A stretch of DNA of 64,000 nt from Lycorma delicatula (Eukaryota; Arthropoda; Insecta; Hemiptera; Fulgoridae). Numbering within the stretch: the stretch's first letter is position 1; the number at the start of each line of letters is the position of its first letter. The stretch is from contig NC_134463.1 in NCBI RefSeq assembly GCF_047948215.1, forward strand, positions 54,628,201 through 54,692,200. The letters run 5' to 3'. This document shows, piece after piece, positions 22,301-33,449 of the stretch. A program made the position numbers and the translations under genes. The notes below the pieces were generated by a model. The model worked only from the letters and a program-made list of their open reading frames with translations, did not search any database and had not been told where the DNA came from.

Positions 22301-23895
22301 GATTATAATACTTTCCCTTCTAGAGCTATAGCACTATTTAGACGGGAAAGTTAAACAACAATATCATCATCAATACCATCAGAAAATAAAACAGTTTCGT
22401 TTTATTTAAAACAATACTTCGTTGCTAGAGAAAGACATATTATGCTTCCGTTACCATTTTTAATATTATTGACCTAATTAAAAGATTTTTCCACAAATAA
22501 TAAAAAATAAAATTTAAAGGATTTTCTTTTAAAAATAAATTATTTTGTCGATGAATTTTTAAATTATACTGATTACAAATTTTTTTATGTCCTTAATTTT
22601 CTGCATCACGATCGAGGTGTACATATGTAAATTTGTGTTTAAATAATTTTCATTAAAGCCTTCTATATTGCGATTTGTTTTTCTCGTTTTTTTTTTGTTT
22701 TTTTTTATTTAGTATCTTCAGATATTTACCTTTACCATTTATTTCATTTTTTCTATTTTAAATTAGCAATATGGGCTTTAATCATAACAATCTTGTTTTA
22801 AATATATAATTAAAATTGTATATTTTGTTGTGCTGGTCTTATTAAGGTTTTATCATAGTTTCCCTTAATATGTCCAAGGAAATGTTATAGAAGTGCCATT
22901 TTTATCCGTGAGGTGACATATCTATCCATCTATATAAAGTATTATTATGATCTAAATAATGTATTATTATGTACTAATCTGAATAAAAAATTTTATTATT
23001 TATTTCATTTAAGATGAGATTAATAATTTCTTAAGCTGTATGTGATTACTCAAAGTTATTAAGCAGTTTCAGTTAGAGATGTTGAAAAAAAAAGTTTATT
23101 TAACTTTCGATTACTAAAGTGTTCGGATTATACAGAATTTCGGATTAACGGTGTTTAACTGTACATAAAAAAATATTCTACATTTTTTCTGGAAATTTTT
23201 TAAAAATTGAAATTTACGTAACCTATAAAAGGTGCGTGATTCATTTGTGTACGCTTAATTAATGAGGTAGTTAAGGAGTAAAAAATCATAAAAAATTGTT
23301 TTAAACTTTATAAACAACTAGAAAGTGTTTCAGTTATACGTATTTATTTAAATTTAAATTTAATTTATATCGGCGCCTAATTGGGATGTTGCACATCATA
23401 TCTCGAAAACATTACGTGTATTTTTTTTTCCAAATAAAAAAGGAATGATTTTTCCATAGATTTCTTCTTTTAATACAAAAATCATACAGACGAGTCATGC
23501 TGGTACTGGTGATTTAATCTAGACAATCTGTTGTAAAATACAAGGTATGCTTTCCTTCAGTTCGAATGAGCGTCCAAACATTCATATCTATTCTTAACTA
23601 CCCGTACAGAAGTTCTTCCTTAGGAATTATAGTGATGTGTTGAAGGTAACGTATGTGTTTTCTCGTAACAGTGACGCACGAATCTCGACGAATGCCGAGA
23701 TAATTACTTTGTAGTGTTAGTTGTATAAGTTAATATTCTATTTACTTCGTGTTATATAATATAAATTTAAATTTAGAAAATTTTCTAAGTTTATAAAATA
23801 GTTTTACTACAATTTTACTTTATTTACAGTTTTTTTTGTTTTTTTTTTTTTAAATCGGACTACAGAATATGGATTAATGATTTTCTTTTTATTTA
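22301..23895. other. Long AT-rich non-coding stretch
   Basis: No gene, RNA or repeat relation recognised over about 1.6 kb. Confidence 0.45.
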
Positions 23896-23899
23896 TTTA

Positions 23900-24060
23900 T
23901 TTTTTGTTTCATGAAATTACAAAGAATTTTTGAAGTTTGTAAGTGGAATATGGAAACGGAATTTTTAGTGTATGAAAAATGCCATGCCTGACCGCGATTC
24001 AAACCCTGGACCTCCGGATGAAAAAGGCCGAGATGCTACCATTCCGCCACAGGAATTAGC
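23900..24060 (-). mobile_element. tRNA-derived SINE (family B), copy 1
   Basis: The minus strand has a tRNA-like head at about 23982-24054. It has TGGCGGAATGGTAGCATCTC (A-box region), CATCCGGAGGTCC, and then a B-box-like GGGTTTGAATC. A body follows (TTCCATATTCCACTTACAAA). The same head recurs at 43756-43830 (+) and 46100-46190 (-). The head is not a tRNA gene: it continues into a conserved body and has no acceptor-stem pairing that I could draw. Confidence 0.78.
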
Positions 24061-26290
24061 AATTAATATTTCAGTAGTTTTACTTAAAATTAAATCTGAT
24101 CTCGTAAAAAAAATATATAATTGATAATTTTTATATCGGATGTTCAAAACCAGGTTTTTTTTCGAAAAACTCATGGATGGATATTAAGTAAATTGGGTAT
24201 GCTCTATTAATTGTTAATAACATCATCTACGGGAAGTGAGTTATTCAGACCGGAAGTTCATTTTTTGAAATAGAACATATACGAGTATATTCTAACAACG
24301 GATTTGGATTCTACGTTGAAAATACGAAAGTTTTGTTTGAAAAATTTTTTACCAAAATGCGATTTCTGACCTCTAAATGAACTCAAGTTCATTTAGTTGA
24401 CCTCGAGCCAACTCAAGATAAAACTTCTTTCAACTTTGAAAAACGAATTTTTAGGATAACAGCAGTGACATCTAACATTAAATAGAAATCGTTCTTTCAA
24501 AATAACAATATTTTCAACTTTCGATACTTACCGGAAGTGGGTTGCCAAGGACGGAAGTTTATTTTTGGCACCAGGTCAACTTCAAATGTCATTTAGAAGT
24601 TAGTTCGCAGTTTGATAAGAAATGTTACAAAAATAATTTACGTATTTCTCAACATGGAATTGAAATCCACATTCAAAATATACATGTTAGTCCAAAAAAA
24701 TCACGCCGTAAAAAACCACCCGGTAAAACAGGGTTTAATTCGTATTTTTTAATAAAAGTGATTTTTGTATAGGGTCAAAAGTCTAATTTTTTTCTTTACC
24801 GATAGTTATAATGTATAGGTGTACAATATACAGTATAAGAGAAAGCATGCTAATCGGGTCTAATTTTGCATGTCGAGGTGTTTGAGGATCTTTTCGTTTT
24901 ATGACCCCCCTATTATCAAAAAAACACAACTTTAACACTGAAAAATTCTGAAAGGTTTAATATACACTGGCCTGTTTTGCTTATACCTCCAGAATGGATG
25001 GTTAAATTTGAATGACATTTGATTGGACGATTTCTGTATACGGTTCATTGATGTCGTTTAATTTTGGTCACATTTGGTAAAGGATGCAGAAGAGACTGAC
25101 TTTATGAGTCTCATATCTCAAAGATTAGATAAATTTTTTTATATAATTTTATGCTTATATATAATTAAGATACTTTCTCGTTTTATGCAAATCCCAAAAA
25201 AAAGGATGGGGCAGTAAACGCCCTTTTCTTTTTTCCTCGTTTTTGAATTTAAAGTTGCAATCTTCTAAATAACCTTTACTTCGTACAAGGAAGTAATAAG
25301 TAATCTAGTTATATTTTCCCGGAAAATTTATGATAATCTGTTAATTTACACTATCGATCTCAGTTACGGCTACGATGAAATCACTTGAGTTACAAGACAC
25401 TAATTACTTTTTTATAATAATATTCACTATATAGTCAAACCCTGAAACAGAATTCTTTAAATGGGTTAAAATATTTTTTTAAATTTTACTTTGTACTTCT
25501 GAAACACGGACAATTATTTCCAGTATTTTTTTAACCTATTCTGATTAAAAAGTAATAATAATTTATTTACAGTTTTAATAAATATATACTGTACATCGAA
25601 ATTAGTTTAAAAATTGTATTATTTACATTAATATTTAATTTGTGAAACTTGGTTTTTATAAGTAATATTAATTTGAAGAATAGTGTATTTTTAGTAATCA
25701 GCTGATTAAAAAAGAAAAGAAAACACTTTAAAATATTTTATTTTGAGTAAAACATGTACAAAGGAAAAATAAATTTTGTAACAGCACTTATCAAATAATC
25801 GTTTAATTTTAAATGATTGATCATGAACATATATATTAATTCAGTATTTTCGTTACATTTTCTTTCTTGTAAATTTTAGTGGTAAATATTAAAACTGAAG
25901 ATATATTTAATAAATAAATAAATACAGTAAAATAAAACTGTTTGTATGGATGTCATTATTAATGGATGTGTTAAAAAAATTACAAGCTCTTTAAATACGT
26001 ACAGTTAAAAAAACATCAATTATTATTAAAAGTGAGTGTGCGGTAATTGGTTGTCTTAGAAGTGACATTTTATAAAAAAAAAAGCTCTTAATTTAAAGGT
26101 TAGTGGGTTAATAGTTATAAATCGTAATTAAATACTGTATTTTTTTTTTTTTACATTTAAATTCTTTTTCATAAATAACCAAATTATTAGTTTCGTTAAA
26201 TAATTCGTATTGAAAGAAAAGTTTACTTCATTTGTAAAAAATTGCTATATTAACTTATTCAGTGTTATAAATTTGTTTATTCACCGTAAA
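24061..26290. other. AT-rich stretch with faint dispersed-repeat words
   Basis: No gene recognised. Two ACCGGAAGT-containing segments (about 24195-24260 and 24515-24580) look distantly related. About 25275-25295 carries a CGTACAAGGAAGTAATA word, which may be a scrap of the ACTTCCTTGTAC-ended element. Confidence 0.4.
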
Positions 26291-26296
26291 TTACAG

Positions 26297-26426
26297 CTTC
26301 AAAAGGGCCGCAGCAATCGCGTATTTAATTTTGTTACATCTTATAGTTCAGTTTGAATCTTCACGTCCTGATAACAGTAAAAATCACAATGATGAAGAAA
26401 TCAAAATGCCTGTTCCGGGTTTGATG
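26297..26426 (+). CDS. Candidate host exon with one transmembrane segment (unidentified)
   Basis: An exon-like open segment bounded by TTACAG at 26291-26296 and GTAGGC at 26427. It is less AT-rich than its surroundings. In the frame from 26298 it reads FKRAAAIAYLILLHLIVQF, a basic residue pair then a hydrophobic stretch long enough to span a membrane. It continues into an acidic, hydrophilic ESSRPDNSKNHNDEEIK and ends PVPGLM in phase 0. I do not recognise the protein. A single hydrophobic segment near the end of a protein resembles tail-anchored or golgin-type proteins only in general form. It could also be chance. The partner exon would be 27177-27236. Confidence 0.38.
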
Positions 26427-27176
26427 GTAGGCTAAGCTTAAATAAACCGAATTAAATTTTTATTTTATTACAATATTTTTATCCTATTTTATAATTATTA
26501 CTTTAATCAGAAAAAATGAATCTATCTAATACAAATTATAAGCCAGGTAGGATTATATTTCACAAATTAATAACTTAGTATTAAAATAAAGTTTCTTTAT
26601 TATTAGTATATCTTGAATTTAATAATTATTTTTTGTCATTAAAGAGTCACATATTTTAAAATGTGTAAATATAAAAAAAATTAAATACAATGGAATAGAA
26701 AATCACATCAGAGACCATTGAGAAATTACACCATAACACGAGGTAGAATATCTGTCACAAATCATCACTACGGGTAAAGATTTGTGACAGATACGAGCAA
26801 GAGGGTTCTGTATAACATAAATCACATTTGATATATTATTTTTAACAACATGCTTACAACCTGTAAAACTAAATAACAGAGAAAAGAAAAACTGGAATTT
26901 TATAAACAACTGCCTGACTGAGATTATAAAAATATTCGTTAGAACTTCGCCGGTAACAATCCGCAGAACTGGATGGCACGGCAAAGTACACTTATGTTTT
27001 CAGTTGTAAACATGACCTAACCTAAAAGTGAAATGAAAATGGGGGAGAAAAGTAAAAAAAAATAATCATGAAAACATTATATTTCAGTTCAGTTAGATTT
27101 GTAATAAAGAATACTTTCATGAAATACCTCGAATTTTGTTAGACAACAATTTTTTCTTCTATCTGATGAATCGCAG

Positions 27177-27236
27177 GACTCGAATATGTCACTTTTTCCT
27201 CAAAAAGGTGGATTTACGAATCGCCCTGCTAGGTAA
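27177..27236 (+). CDS. Candidate terminal exon of the same unidentified gene
   Basis: A pyrimidine-rich tract (about 27149-27163) precedes the AG at 27175-27176. The open frame from 27177 reads DSNMSLFPQKGGFTNRPAR and stops at TAA 27234-27236. The phase matches the donor at 26426. An AATAAA lies about 50 bases after the stop, near 27289. No family recognised. The same frame is also open for some codons upstream of the acceptor, so the splice site is not proved. Confidence 0.33.
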   Translation, partial: DSNMSLFPQKGGFTNRPAR

Positions 27237-27724
27237 CAGTACTTGACAGTACTATATACCGTACAAAAACTTAATAATGAACTTAAATAATAAAATTATA
27301 CTACAGCTTGTTTTAATAGTAAATTTTCTTATGTAAATGAAAGTACTGAAGATGAAACAATTTTTCTAATTACAATAATTTCATTAAAAAAAAAAAAAAT
27401 TAAAGTATTACTTTAGAAGAGATGCAATAAGTATTGAGTGTTGCTAATAAAACACAAAAAAAAACACGAATACTAGGAAAGTGTGGCAAATGTGACAACA
27501 AAGATATGTTACATAAAACTGAAGAAATAGATTCGATTGGTAAAAATTTATTCTCCAATTAGAACCATTTGAATTAATTGATGGATAAATAAAAAAAAAG
27601 TTAGAAAATATAGAAATCTAGGGTTACACTTACAAAGCAATAAATGCAATATTACATCTTGGATCTTCTATTCGTGAAGTTTTATTAAAAAAGGAAAAAT
27701 ATTATATCAAGTGAATGATATGAC

Positions 27725-27755
<31 letters not shown>

Positions 27756-27867
27756 CGGGAAATTTAAACACTGTATATTTGTGTGTTCCATTAAGGCAAT
27801 AAATTTTAGTAATAAAATTCATAATAAAAATAAAAGAATAATTAACAAAACGCAGTGATATCAGTAA
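27237..27867. other. AT-rich stretch with long poly-A tract
   Basis: No gene recognised. An uninterrupted run of 28 A lies at 27728-27755. Confidence 0.6.
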
Positions 27868-28930
27868 AAATTACAATGAAATTGTAAACCGTACGGTAAG
27901 AGTGGTGTTGTCGCAGATATCACTTCTTGCAACCCACCGGGTTGGTCGAGTGGTTAACGCGTCTTCCCAAATCAGCTGATTTGGAAGTCGAGAGTTCCAG
28001 CGTTCAAGTCCTAGTAAAGCCAGTTATTTTTACACGGATTTGAATACTAGATCGTGGATACCGGTGTTCTTTGGTGGTTGGGTTTCAATTAACCACACAT
28101 CTCAGGAATGGTCGAACTGAGAATGTACAAGACTACACTTCATTTACACTCATACATATCATCCTCATTCATCCTCTGAAGAATTATCTAAACTGTAGTT
28201 ACCGGAGGCTAAACAGGAAAAAGAAAGGAGGAGATATCACTTCTTGCGCACAAAAAATAAAAATATCAATAAAACTGTTTTTAACAAAATGATATTGATA
28301 TCAAAAAAAGATAAAATTTTTTCTATTATCAAAATTTGTTATTAATTTAGAATCTTGTTAAAAAAAAATACAGTTAAACATATGTAATAGACTACAGATA
28401 TACAATAATAGATAATAAACAACGTTTAAGCATTAAACAAATAATAAACGTTTAAGCATTACAAAAAACAAAGCGTTTAAGTATATAACCAGCAAAAAAT
28501 AGAAAAATTTGTTACAAAACTCTTACCGGCCCGACTTCATTTATATGTAATACATATCACATTTACAGAAATAATATCTTATGATTATTCGTTGTTAATA
28601 AATGAAATCGAGCCGGTAAGAGTTTTGTAACAATTTTTTTTTTTTTTTGCTTGTCATATGGAACGCTTAAACATTGTTTATTATATATTATTGTATATCT
28701 ATTGTCTATTACATATATTTAACATGTATTTTTTTTAAACAAAATTCTAAATTAATAACAGATTTTGATAATAGAAAAATGTAGTAGTGTCTTATCTTTT
28801 TTGATATCAGTATCATTTTGTTAAAAACAGTTTTATTTATATTACAGAAATTTTTGTTTTTTGAGCGGAAGAAGTGATATCTGCGAAGCCCTTACCGTAC
28901 AGTTTACAATTTCATTGTAGTTTTGTTTTT
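27868..28930. mobile_element. Foldback element with ~340-bp inverted arms
   Basis: The left arm (27868-28543, apart from the SINE) and right arm (about 28599-28930) are inverted copies. Matching points are ACAATGAAATTGTAAAC / GTTTACAATTTCATTGT at the outer ends, GCAGATATCACTTCTT, AAAACTGTTTTTAACAAAAT, and at the inner ends GTTACAAAACTCTTACCGGC / GCCGGTAAGAGTTTTGTAAC. A loop of about 55 bases separates them. The left arm was later hit by SINE A (27931-28231) and has a small duplication of GTTTAAGCATTA. No protein is encoded. A transcript would form a long hairpin. Confidence 0.85.
27915..28247 (+). mobile_element. tRNA-derived SINE (family A), copy 2, best preserved
   Basis: Body 27931-28231 with perfect 16-bp target duplications AGATATCACTTCTTGC at 27915-27930 and 28232-28247. 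The A box is TGGTCGAGTGG (27943-27953), the B box CGTTCAAGTCC (28001-28011). Between them, in place of an anticodon arm, is the 18-bp perfect palindrome CCAAATCAGCTGATTTGG (27967-27984). The 3' end is AAACAGGAAAAAGAAAGG. The intact duplication and promoter boxes make this the youngest-looking copy. The short open frame inside it is meaningless. Confidence 0.92.
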
Positions 28931-29140
28931 TGATAGAATTTAATAATTATGTAAAAATTAAAACATTAGTGTAAAACAGAAAGGAATTGAGAATACCAGT
29001 AAAATTAACTTATATACATTTCTAATAATTCGTATTATGAGGAAGTATTAATAGCAAAACACAGATACATGTTTAATTTTCTTTAAGTTGTGGGTAAACT
29101 GTAAAACCATACGGTTTCTACATTTAAGATTGATAATTTG
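28931..29140. other. AT-rich non-coding stretch
   Basis: Nothing recognised. Confidence 0.4.
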
Positions 29141-29148
29141 ACTATCCA

Positions 29149-29660
29149 GTGGATAGTCAAGGAACCAAGGATGGTTTGATCACATTTTATATATTTTTTT
29201 GGGTGGTCTCTTCCACACACCAGGTTACGTTCATCACTGAGGATGTGGCTAGTATAAAGGTTGTAGAAGGATCATCTTTAGCATTCATAAATGAGAATTT
29301 GAAAAACCTTGTCCTTAAGGAGCAGTCAAGTAAAAGTGAATAGATAAAACGAGCGAAAGCTCGCAGCTTTAAATCTGATGTACGCTGGGTACGTGTGTAC
29401 TCCATATAGAATTATAGGTTTAGCTGAACAATCCTTGCATTTGAAGAGTAATTCTCTTCCACATGCGGCCAATCTGGATAACGACTGTGCCCTGTAGGGC
29501 TGAAAAACTGCAGAAAAAACCAACTTCGAGAAAAGGAATGGTTTCAACGGTTATCAGTAAACATAGATTGAGGACTGTTACCGACATTAGTTCTAAAATG
29601 ACGGGTACTCACTCTATTGATGCGAATTACTTGGTGTCTACGGCTCTTATGGGTTAGGCC
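29149..29660 (+). other. Unassigned non-repetitive segment with short open frames
   Basis: Less AT-rich than its flanks. The plus-strand frame at 29149-29343 includes TFITEDVASIKVVEGSS and FINENLKNLVLKEQSSKSE. I do not recognise the family. Frames continue after stops, which suggests a decayed protein or untranslated part of a mobile element. No splice pattern is evident. Confidence 0.35.
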
Positions 29661-31090
29661 GTCATGTATAAGAAGTAGGATTTTTGTATTCTTTCATGAT
29701 TACATGTCCTTTAAATAGAATAGCTTCGGTTTAATTAAAACTGTTGCGATTATTAGGCGGGACCAATTGGGGTTTCTCACTCATTGGTGGGACTATGCCA
29801 CCTGAAATTTAAGGTTACTAAAGTGCCCCAATAATGATTTGAAATTTTATTTCGATCAAAACACCCCTCCTTTTTCCAATTTTTGCAAAAATTTAATACA
29901 TTCTTTCCTACCAAGAAATACCCGTCTACCAAGTTTGAAGGAAATCAGTTAACGGGTTCCAGAATTATAAAAAGAAATACAAATCACCATACATACATAC
30001 ATACGCAAAATGTCCGTCCGAAAAAATAGATTTTTTTGGACTTAAGGGCATTGAAAAAAATAATCTTTTACACAGATTACTTAATCTACTTTTTTTTTAA
30101 TTTTTTTAAATTTTTTTCTGAAGGCGCTTAAAAAAAAGATACCTATGTTTTTAGATCTCTTTTCATCAGTATATTATACACTTTCCCGTTATAGTGAGAA
30201 AACCAGAATATAACGTTATAGCCGGAAAAGTAAAATAAGAATATAGAAATACACAACAGTTGTACATTTTAATTAAAAATGCAGTTTATATTTTTAAGAT
30301 CGGTAAATACAAATCAAATCGATTCACCGTTTAATTGCAGTGCTATGTTTTGTGCGCCCACACGCGTATATACAAACACAGAAACTTTAATTCTTCCTTT
30401 TACATGAGATTAAAAAAGTATATTTTTGATTGTGATGATATATTTCGTAATTGAAATTTCCAAAAATATTTATTATTAAAATTTCTATAGCTAATTTTTT
30501 TAAAAGTTTTCTTAGAAAGAATTTTTATTAATTTAGTAAGACAAAAAGAAAATTTAATGAATGACCTTAAAACCTAGATTCAACAACGCTTTAGTATACA
30601 AACTTAATGGATAGGTGGGTGGTCTGTTGTTAAACCTTCCATGTAGATCATCATTTATAATACAACACGCATTAATTTGCACGATAACAGACATGAACAA
30701 AAGCGTTCAAATGTATAATACATAATTAAACATTAACTGTAATCAAGTATTTTCATTATTAATATAAACATTTTATACACATAAACATTTTATTAAAATC
30801 TTATTAAAAGATATATCCACAACGAGTAGGTAATTATAAATTGATGTTTATTGTAAAAATGCTATGAAAGAAAAGAAGAAATGTTTTACTACAAAAAAAT
30901 AAAGACATTTTTAAAATATCGTTGGTTTACCTGGAACTAATGTAAAACAGTCCATTATATATCGAACTGACAAAACTTAAATTAAATGATCAACTTTCAT
31001 AGATAATATCACCAACTAATGTAGAATTGTTTTCAAAAATTATGGAATTAGGAATCTTTTACCTTTTTCTTTTATTTAAATTTTTTGAAT
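29661..31090. other. AT-rich non-coding stretch with dispersed-repeat words
   Basis: No gene. About 29860-30020 has CTACCAAGTTTGAAGGAAAT and a CATACATACATACATACG tract, of the same style as repeat family G. Confidence 0.4.
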
Positions 31091-31093
31091 GTA

Positions 31094-31790
31094 CGAGGCT
31101 CGGCTGATAAATTTTGCATATATATATGTGTAGTACGGGAATGGAAAGAGATATTGGAATGAAATAAAAAATGAATAAAAGTAAAATACCTTAACTACAA
31201 AATGCAGTATTTTGTTTTTAATATAATCCCCGTTTACACTGATACACTTTTTCCGTGTGACAGGTTTTTGCATTCAGTCACTGAAAAATTCTGGCGGTCT
31301 TCCTCGGATCCAAGTGACCACCACTTCCTTCATCTCATCGTAGGTGGTGTAATAATTAAACCAAGTGGAAGTCGCACAGAGCCAACTCCGGCGAGTATGG
31401 CGGATGCGGAATATGCTCAGCTTGCGAAGAGCCATCAGCGAGTTTGCGGCGGTACGCATCGTGCACAGATTTTACGGTAACCCAATTGCTCGACAATATG
31501 GCATACTCGTTCTTTAGAAATGCCTAACTGAATAGTGATGTGTTTCTGCGTGATTCGCCGGCCACTTTGAAGCAAATCGTCCAACTCCTATCAATGTTTC
31601 TCGTCAGACACAGAAACTGGTCGTCCGCTGCGAGGTGCGACCTCAATTGCCGCTTTACCAGCTTCACATTCGCAAACTTTCAACGCCCACCTATTCACAG
31701 TACTCCTGTCAACAGTTTCACTACCGTAAAATGGTCGAGCCGTCAAATGTAAATGTAAAGTGTAACAAGGTTTCTTCGAAAACATGACCT
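31094..31790 (-). mobile_element. Mariner-like element, copy 2, internally deleted
   Basis: The 3' terminus is at the low-coordinate side. TA at 31092-31093 is followed by CGAGGCTCGGCTGATAAATT, a mariner-type end. On the minus strand the N-terminal domain reads GSETVDRSTVNRWALKV, PRSGRPVSVSDEKH, then RRITQKHITIQLGISKERV and LGYRKICARCVP. It then jumps straight to PHPPYSPELALCDFHLV and later VVVTWIRGRPPEFFSD and KKCISVNGDYI. The central catalytic portion with the first two Asp residues is missing, and frames are broken. The 5' end is lost where the R1-like LINE begins. Confidence 0.85.
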
Positions 31791-31794
31791 CATA

Positions 31795-32565
31795 CGCGAC
31801 GCTCGTTTGGGCGCATAGGTAGGATATGAATAGAGCACTTCTTCAAAATTTAAGGAATGCCCAGTGCAGAGCCTTAATTATATGCACTGATATTTTTAAA
31901 ACAACCTCCTACGAGGCTACCACCGTATTGAGAAAGACTCACCAATCGATTTAGTGGTGAAAGTTCGGGCAACCAAGCGGAGATTGCGAAGAGACCGAGA
32001 GGCCGAGGTATTTGGGATGCGGTTTCGAGTCGGGCCAGTACCGGAGCGGAATGATGATTCCAATGCACCGGATCTAGATTTTGTTCAATTGTCCATCTTC
32101 CACTTGTGGAAGAGGCTGCAGAGCCTCGCGATGGAAGTATGGCAGCTGGAATGGGATACCCCAACTAAGAGAAGATTCTTGTATAAGTTTATACAGGATC
32201 TGGGGGGATGGATTGTCTCGAGCTCGTTTTAAAGAGTAACGGGTGCCCGGGTGTTCACCAACGTTTTTAATTTAAACCAACATCTATTTCGGTTCCGACC
32301 TGTCAGCTAATGAGCTGTGCGTCTGCGGGTAGGTCCAGTCAAATGAACACCTAATGTTTGACTGCCCTGCTGTTTGGGGGGGGGGGGCAGAGACCGGGCC
32401 ACCCTGGCGAATCAATTGGCCACTCACAAGCGGCAGTCAATGTGGCAAGAGCCGCATTGTCGGATCGTCTGGAAGTTCCTTGATGCAGCTGCTTTGTTCA
32501 ACCGACATCAGTAGTTCACCTAAGGGAAAAGATTCCTACCGCACTGTTGTATGAAGTTAACCTAG
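31795..32565 (+). pseudogene. R1-like non-LTR retrotransposon, C-terminal part, broken
   Basis: Frames read YATLVWAHR (family LLYGAxxW), ALLQNLRNAQCRALIICT, TKRRLRRDREAEVF, then WQLEWDTPTKRRFLYKFIQD (family WxxxWxxSxKGRxTxxxIPD), and NQHLFRFRP. Then a zinc-knuckle-like C-x-C ... H-x4-C follows (ELCVCG, SNEHLMFDCPAVW near 32354-32373). This is the region after the polymerase domain in R1-clade LINEs. Stops and frameshifts abound. A run of nine G at about 32377-32385 lies in the tail. It abuts the truncated mariner on the left. Confidence 0.8.
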
Positions 32566-32825
32566 AGATATATATGGCTGACCACCAGCCAATTAAGGCT
32601 CCAAGCATTTTAATACGGAGGACGGGTACTTGCTGGCATTCAGCGACCTAGCCGTATCAGCGAATTGCTGTCTAGACGAAGTCAATTTTAATTTATGGAT
32701 GTCATATATATTTTTAGTAGTTGACGGGGTGCTCCTACCCATTTTAGTAAATATGTGACAAGTGAGCAGTTGGGACGCGTAAACCGGTGGTGTATGTCAC
32801 CGGGCTTAGTCCACTCACGCAGTTA
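32566..32825 (+). other. Probable 3' part of the R1-like element and junction
   Basis: No coding match. Moderate GC suggests untranslated sequence of the upstream LINE, ending before the second LINE's RNase H region. Confidence 0.35.
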
Positions 32826-33440
32826 GATAAGCTCTAGAAGCTATTTAGGACACTGATCGCTAAACTGTTCTGGGTAACGAACGTGCGGATTCCGCTGCTA
32901 AAGACGCATGTAACCTTTCACCACTTGTGTTATTACTACCGATTTTATTAATTCAATTTAACGTACTCTTCGAAAAAGGTGGCAAGGTGACTGGACTGTT
33001 ATAGTAAATAATAAACCACGGTACATCAAGGATACTTGCCATTTCCATTGCCATTGAGATCTTCAATCCGGAATAACCGTCGAGAGGAGGTTATTATTTG
33101 CCATTTGCAAATAGGGCATACTAATCTTACACATGGACACCTAATAGATCAGGCAGATGCATTCGTTTGTGTTTGCTGCTACTGTCAAATAACGATACAA
33201 CACTTCTTTATGGATTGTGTGTGCTACGCGTCATGGCGTCGTAAATTTAAATTAGGAGCTAAAATCTAAGATATTTTAGGAAACAATACAATGATACTAT
33301 CGAATTTATTGTTGTTACGTAAGGCTGTGAATCTGTATGCGACAATTTAATAATTATTGAATTATATTTTTTTGTAATGTTGTATTATGTTTTTATCCGG
33401 GCGATGATAGCGCAAAAACACTTTTTTGCCCTCTCCAAAG
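32826..33440 (+). pseudogene. Jockey/I-like LINE 3' end (RNase H and terminal finger), broken
   Basis: At about 32868 a frame reads VLGNERADSAAKDACN, the end of a retrotransposon RNase H domain (family SHVGIPGNExAD, with the active-site Asp). Then the frame at 33036-33269 has NRREEVIICHLQIGHTNLTHG, DAFVCVCC and ITIQHFFMDCVCYASWRRKF, which is the terminal CxxC...H...C region. The tail to about 33430 contains CCGGGCGATGATAGCGC, shared with the LINE at 56620-57500. Stops separate the two parts. Confidence 0.8.
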
Positions 33441-33449
33441 TTAATAGAT

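Noticed and set aside
23982..24054. tRNA gene (also 43756-43830 and 27931-28015)
   Set aside because: The A and B boxes are present, but no consistent acceptor stem, and each continues into a repeated body: they are SINE heads.
28440..28510. CRISPR-like or tandem array from repeated GTTTAAGCATTA words
   Set aside because: Only two or three units, explained by a small duplication in one arm of the foldback element.
31874..32164. Minus-strand open frame of 96 codons
   Set aside because: Shadow of the R1-like protein frame on the plus strand.
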